A DNA stretch of 64,000 nucleotides from Stomoxys calcitrans. Lineage: Eukaryota; Arthropoda; Insecta; Diptera; Muscidae. A model generated the notes under the pieces. It ran no database searches and had not been told where the DNA came from. It saw only the letters and a program-made list of their open reading frames with translations. The stretch is taken from positions 5,208,648 to 5,272,647 of the forward strand of contig NC_081552.1 in assembly GCF_963082655.1 (NCBI RefSeq). The letters are read 5' to 3'. The position numbers were made by a program, and so were the translations under genes. Shown piece by piece: positions 59,745 through 64,000 of this stretch (position 1 is the stretch's first letter; each line of letters starts with the position of its first letter).

Positions 59745-60692
59745 TTTATACCCTCCATCATATCATGGGGGTATACTAATTTCGTCATTCTGTTTGCAAC
59801 ACCTCGAAATATGCGTCTAAAACCGCATAAAGTATATATATTCTTGATCGTCGTGACATGTTAAGTCGAACTAGCCATTTCCGTCCGTCTGCCCGTCCGT
59901 CTGCCCGTCCGTCTGCCCGTCCGTCTGCCCGTCCGTCTGCCCGTCCGTCTGCCCGTCCGTCTGCCCGTCCGTCTGCCCGTCCGTCTGCCCGTCCGTCTGC
60001 CCGTCCGTCTGCCCGTCCGTCTGCCCGTCCGTCTGCCCGTCCGTCTGCCCGTCCGTCCGTCCTTCTGTGTGTCGAAAGCACGCTAACTTTTGAAGGAGTA
60101 AAGCGAGCCGCTTGAAATTTTGCCCAAATACTTTTTATTAGTGTAGTTCAGTTGGGATTGTAAATAGGCCAAATCGGTCCATGTTTTGATATAACTGTCA
60201 TATAAACCGATCTTGGGTCTTGACTTCTTGAATCTCGCAATTCTCGTCCGATTGGACTGAAATTTTGCTCGTAGTGTTTTGATATCACTTCCAATAACTG
60301 TGCTAAGTATGGTTCAAATCGGTTCATAACCTGATATAGCTGCTATATAAAGCGATCTGGGATCTTGATTTCTTGAGCCTCTAGAGAGCGCAATTCTCAT
60401 CCGATTTGGCACAAATTTTGTACAACGGCTTCTCCCATGGCCTTCAACATGCGTGTGCAATATGGTCTGAATCGATCTATAGCTTGATACAGCTCCCATA
60501 TAAACTCATCTCCCGATTTTGCTTCTTGAGCCCCGAGTCGAACTATAACTTGATTAGCTCCTCCTCCTTCGTCCTTATTCTTTGTTTGCCTAAAAAGATA
60601 AACTGCGCAAAGAACTCAATAGATGCGATCCATGGTGGAGGGTATTCGGAGGATTCGGCCCGGCCGAACTTAGCACGCTCTTACTTGTTTCT
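59745..60692. mobile_element. Family A/B dispersed repeat copy
   Basis: It begins TTATACCCTCCATCATATCA. It continues with GTATATATATTCTTGATCGT, the CGTCCGTCTG tract, then modules CATATAAACCGATCTTGGG and CCGATTTGGCACAAATTTT. It ends GCGATCCATGGTGGAGGGTA, TTCGGCCCGGCCGAAC, TTACTTGTTT. The right end matches 2480-2546. It ends only about 160 bp from the Gbeta76C stop codon. Non-coding. Confidence 0.75.
59881..60060. repeat. 12-bp minisatellite, about 15 copies
   Basis: The unit CCGTCCGTCTGC is repeated with exact 12-base period from 59,881 to about 60,056. Because 12 is a multiple of three, it reads as a Gly-Arg-Ala-Asp type repeat in one frame, which makes the false ORF at 59,785-60,081. Other copies of the dispersed repeat (for example 11,776-11,800) have only two or three GTCC/GTCTGT words here, so the expansion is specific to this copy. 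Confidence 0.95.
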
Positions 60693-60762
60693 ACTAAGTT
60701 GGCGCTACGGAGTAAATTAGGACCTGGGTAAGTTATTTAATTTTTAAAGTTTTATGTTTATA

Positions 60763-60768
60763 TTTATT
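60763..60768 (-). promoter_or_regulatory. Probable poly(A) signal of Gbeta76C
   Basis: The plus strand TTTATT reads AATAAA on the minus strand, 82 bases after the stop codon of the Gbeta gene. A T-rich tract follows on the plus strand side. Confidence 0.5.
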
Positions 60769-60849
60769 TTTTTTTTTGTTTAACAAATATTATAATGTTC
60801 ACAAGTTATAAAGAGATCAAAGAGTTTGTCAAAACCAAACCACCATAAT

Positions 60850-62133
60850 TTATAGCCATAGGCGTACTTGTTGATCCCAGCTGGTAGAGGCCAAGCACAT
60901 GCCATTGGGTGACAAACTTATGCAAGTTATTCGATTTTCATGGCCAGCCATCATACCTAGGACATAATAAAAAACTCGTTGAGATTGAAGTTTGCTAGGG
61001 AATAGGTACTTACCATTATGGGCTACTTTCATGGTATCAAAAGAATGAATATTGCCCTCAATGCCAGAGCAGAGCAGATAACGTCCACTGGTGGAAAGAG
61101 CTAAAAGAAACATTCTTAGTGCCTATATGTGTCAGAAATCCATTTTAATGGTCTTTTACCACAAGAAGTAAAACCGGTATTCTTTTGAGGTGGCTCATAC
61201 AAGGCGATTTGTTGATCGGCCCGTATGTCGTACATGCGAGCTGTTTGATCCTCAGAGGCTGAAGCAAAAGATACACCATTCGGATGATACTGTAAAGAGA
61301 AAACGTTTTCGTTTCACTAAGCCAAATCACTCTCTTTATTGTCGCTTACACAAACTGAATTGACATCCATTTCATGGCCAAAGAACATCTGTTTGTGTAC
61401 CTCCTCGCGTACATCCCAAAGTTTTGCTGTTTTATCTACGGAGCCTGTTATATAGGTTTTCATGTCAGGCGATAGCGACAAACCGGCAATATCACCAGCA
61501 TGGCCATTGAAATCCATGGTCTTGACGCCCTTTTCCAAATCCCAATGACATCTAGAGGCGAAAACAAGTAAAGAACATTACAGGCGGTATTATGAGTAAT
61601 GTATGTAGACTTAATTTACATTTTCATGTCGCCTGAACCGGTTATCAAATGGGTGTCATCTAGAAATCTGCAAGAGCTAAGAAAACCTTCATAGCCCAAT
61701 AATTCTCTGGTCAATTTAGCCACTCCCGAGGCATCGCGATTGTTGACATCATAGACTGTACATTGGTTATCCATACCGCCGCAGGCAACAAAATTACCCG
61801 AAGGAGAGAAAGCCACTGTCATAACCCAAGCTGATCTGAGGGGAATAATCTTTGAAAAAATAAAAATAAAAAACAGTAGTCCATGTAGATGTTGTAGTAA
61901 AAACTTCTTTAACTTACTTGTACTTTATTTGCTGTCCATGTGTCCCATATAATTAATTTGCCATCCAGTGAGCCAGTAACACAGTGTCGGGAATCTCCTG
62001 CAAAATGTACCGAGTTCACTTTGTTGATGTGACCCTTTAAAACTTTTTTGGGCGCTAAGCGTATTTTGGGTATATCCGCCATGTCGCCACATTTCTCCTG
62101 GAGTGTGCAATCGGCCTTGGCCTTTTGATCCTC
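60850..62133 (-). CDS. Gbeta76C: Eye-type G-protein beta subunit, lacking first exon
   Basis: Six exons on the minus strand: 61,918-62,133, 61,620-61,849, 61,350-61,551, 61,160-61,289, 61,014-61,100 and 60,850-60,956. All junctions are GT-AG in matching phase and give 323 residues. The sequence runs from [19 protein letters not shown] through WD repeats ([85 protein letters not shown]) to [12 protein letters not shown]. Gbeta proteins have about 340-346 residues, so roughly 23 amino-terminal residues (the coiled coil that binds Ggamma) are on an exon not found here. The protein partners Gq in fly photoreceptors and couples rhodopsin to phospholipase C. It matches the Drosophila eye form more than the general Gbeta13F. 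Confidence 0.95.
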
Positions 62134-62454
62134 CTGCAAATGATAAATAACATTTTTGAGAAGCATTGTAGAAGATAGTATTTTTATGCTTAAAAAAAAA
62201 CAGAGACATTAGATTGATATATTCTTGGAGAAAAAGTCATACTTTGACAAAATGTGTAAATATAACCTCTGGGTATGGACATTTTCATGACCATGTCTTT
62301 GTTAAGTATGGTGGTAGAGGAAGTCCTTTTTCAACTCACTTTAACAATTTGAAGTTCATTGTGATACCACACAGAGAACTTTAAGCGGCGGTATTTTTTT
62401 GTCTGATTTGCGGTATACTCATAAATATGCGGTTTTGCATCCGAATACCAATAT

Positions 62455-62620
62455 AAGTGGCTAGTTGTCGAGACGAACGTTGCCGAGACATCATTAAGGC
62501 AGCAGCTGCTCGCTTTATACCAGCCAGTCGAATACCCAAAATGCGGCCCACATTCCTGACGCAGGCAGTGGTACTCGCAGACGAGCGTGATTCGTTGGAT
62601 GGGCCCCACTAACCCAAGAA
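62455..62620 (+). pseudogene. LINE linker fragment, opposite orientation
   Basis: Plus-strand text ACATCATTAAGGCAGCAGCT, then TTTATACCAGCCAGTCGAAT, GTGGTACTCGCAGACGAGCG and GGGCCCCACTAACCC. It is the inverse of the plus-strand text at 43,490-43,640, so it is the same LINE region read in the other direction. It is short and inactive. Confidence 0.65.
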
Positions 62621-62628
62621 AATTTCCC

Positions 62629-63955
62629 CTAATACCTCCTTGAGGTGTTCCTCTGCTGACCACCTTGAGGTGTTCCTCTGCTTAGATCCACAGATCCCAA
62701 CCCTGCCGTAATGCATTTTTTAATAAGTAAGTTATTAATAAACTTTCTTACGGTAGAGTTGATGCCTGGAAACTCCAACTCCTTCATGATTGACGTCGGT
62801 TTTACATTATTGAAAGCACCTTCAATGTCAAGAAATGCTACCATTGCATATTCCTTGACAGCGAGAGAACCCTTTATGTAGCCGACTAGGTCGTGAAGGG
62901 CTGTTTCAGTGGATTTGCCTTTGATATGTTTCTATCAACCTCAACCTAAGATATGTTTCTATCAACCTCCCAAGAGTCTTCAGCATAAAGGATGACAGAC
63001 TAATAGGACGAAAATCTTTCGCCTTCGTGTGGTAGAGTTTTCCTGCTTTCGGAATGAAAATGACCTTCGTATCCCTCCATCCCACAGGTATATATGACAT
63101 TCTGATACAATCAGAGTATATCTCCCTCAGCCAGGGAACCAGTCTATCAAACACAGCTTGTAATTCTATCGGTGATACATCATCAGGGCCTGGAGGCTTA
63201 AAGGAGTCGAAACTTCTTATAGCCCAAACGATTTTCGGCTCAGACACAATTTCTCTAATGGCCTCCAATGAATGCATATCAGTGACAACCTCTTCTGGCG
63301 CCACATTGTCCGTTGCAGAATTTCCCTGGGAAATGTGTATCAACGAGTAGTTCCTCACTAGACATTGTCCATACATTCTCTGACCCCACAGTAGTAGGTC
63401 TCGAGGACAGAGGGCTCAGATGTATCCTCCACAGAGCTGCAGAATTCTACCCAGGATTTGTTCTGAGCCTTTCTAAGCTCGCCCTTATATTTTCTTAGCT
63501 CAGCCTTATAGATGTCCCAATCGTGTGGTGCTCTTGTGGCTTTTGCTCTGTTGAAGAGTTTTCTGCAGTCTTTCCTTAGACCAACCAGCTCTGGGGTCCA
63601 CCGTGGCTGTTTGCCCCTTGGCTTGGCACTAGGGCATGCTGACACAAGCGAGTCATTCAGGGATCACTACTCCAGTATTTTCTCCAAGGCTACAACTAAT
63701 ATAAAGATGATCAGAGAAGCTGTGGTCATCCAACACTTCCCAGTCGCAATTCTTCCACTAATATCTTCCGATACAAAGGTAATATCTAGCACCTCCTGTC
63801 TGTTGCTGGTAATAAAGGTCGGTTTATCCCCTTTATTACAAATCGTCAGATTGCAACTTATAATATATTCAATAAGCAGCTCACCCCTTTCGTTGACATC
63901 CGAACTTCCCCATATCTGGTGGTGGACATCGGGTGGCCTAGTGCAACTCCGTGTT
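62629..63955 (-). pseudogene. LINE fragment, endonuclease to RT
   Basis: On the minus strand from 63,955: endonuclease end (HHQIWGSSDVNERGELLIEY, SNRQEVLDITFVSEDISGR), then GKQPRWTPELVGLRKDCRKL, then SFDSFKPPGPDDVSPIELQ, RT palm (KVIFIPKAGK, DFRPISLSSFMLKTLGRLIE) and VAFLDIEGAFNNVKP, ending SRGTPQGG. Frames break at about 63,650, 63,360 and 62,900. The F-L-D-I-E-G-A-F form of RT box A is common in R1/LOA-like insect LINEs. The YADD box and carboxyl part are missing. A 21-bp duplication (CCTTGAGGTGTTCCTCTGCT) sits at the 3' break. Confidence 0.8.
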
Positions 63956-64000
63956 CCAAATTTTAATCAAAATATGGTCCGATTTGGACCAAATTTGATT

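Larger units (their letters stand above)
62134..64000 (-). other. Gbeta76C intron invaded by LINEs
   Basis: The acceptor at 62,134-62,135 (ATTTGCAG on the minus strand) means the first exon lies further along, beyond 64,000. A search of the remaining 1.9 kb for a start exon encoding the usual Gbeta beginning found none. LINE fragments occupy most of the space, and the last 40 bases resemble family A modules. Confidence 0.7.

Noticed and set aside
59785..60115. Repetitive Ala-Asp-Gly-Arg and Ser-Ala-Arg-Pro frames
   Set aside because: Both come from the 12-bp minisatellite, whose period is a multiple of three; no start context or homology supports a protein.
1..64000. tRNA or rRNA genes
   Set aside because: Only SINE heads resemble tRNA parts; none has a full set of arms or sensible anticodon context.

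Overview
This is a stretch of insect (dipteran) nuclear DNA with no bacterial or organellar character. Three host genes with spliced exons can be read. They match fly proteins: the eye Gbeta subunit (Gbeta76C type), EMC8/9 of the ER membrane protein complex, and a protein with two MADF domains and a BESS motif. Everything else is long AT-rich intergenic and intronic DNA packed with transposable elements. The repeat load and the dispersed repeat families suggest a large-genome calyptrate fly, probably a muscid such as a Stomoxys or Musca relative. That placement is inference from recognised repeat styles, not a search result.

Layout. Positions 1-31,200 are mainly repeats. There is a terminal-inverted-repeat family (1385-2546, 4512-6445, parts of 8443-9060 and 10,823-13,750). 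LINE endonuclease remnants lie at 7853-8428. Mariner-type and other short inverted-repeat elements lie at 14,504-15,994 and 16,303-16,537, and a Tc1/mariner foldback with 201-bp arms at 18,676-19,259. A large dispersed repeat occupies 19,711-21,876 and an AT-rich inverted-repeat element 22,166-23,046. A non-autonomous hAT element with an 8-bp target duplication occupies 23,826-25,350. One possible lone exon of an unknown gene is at 25,893-26,029.

Positions 31,217-37,136 (minus strand) hold the MADF-MADF-BESS gene in five coding exons. Its last intron (3.36 kb) has collected a SINE flanked by a 13-bp duplication, a decayed Gypsy pol and a 29-bp minisatellite. A Jockey-type LINE fragment follows at 38,258-39,700. 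EMC8-9 (two exons, plus strand) is at 41,439-42,119. A patchwork of LINE and SINE fragments fills 42,300-45,140.

Positions 45,387-58,854 are one apparently complete, young Ty3/Gypsy-class LTR retrotransposon on the minus strand. It has 2,427-bp LTRs with no difference found where compared, a 4-bp target duplication (GTCT), a Lys-type primer binding site, gag, and pol in the -1 frame with a correctly phased GGGAAAC slippery site. It also has 2.65 kb without an ORF between pol and the 3' LTR. Long LTRs and domain order recall the Osvaldo/Ulysses group.

Positions 59,745-60,692 are another dispersed repeat, carrying a 12-bp minisatellite expansion. Positions 60,850-62,133 (minus strand) are six coding exons of Gbeta76C. 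The first exon is missing from the window, and the intron before these exons is invaded by LINE fragments (62,331-63,960).

The host genes do not form a pathway. Gbeta76C acts in phototransduction, EMC8-9 in membrane protein insertion, and the MADF-BESS protein probably in transcription. The unusual content is the mobile DNA: the long-LTR element, the foldback elements, and a family of about 110-150-bp units that recurs inside otherwise unrelated element types.
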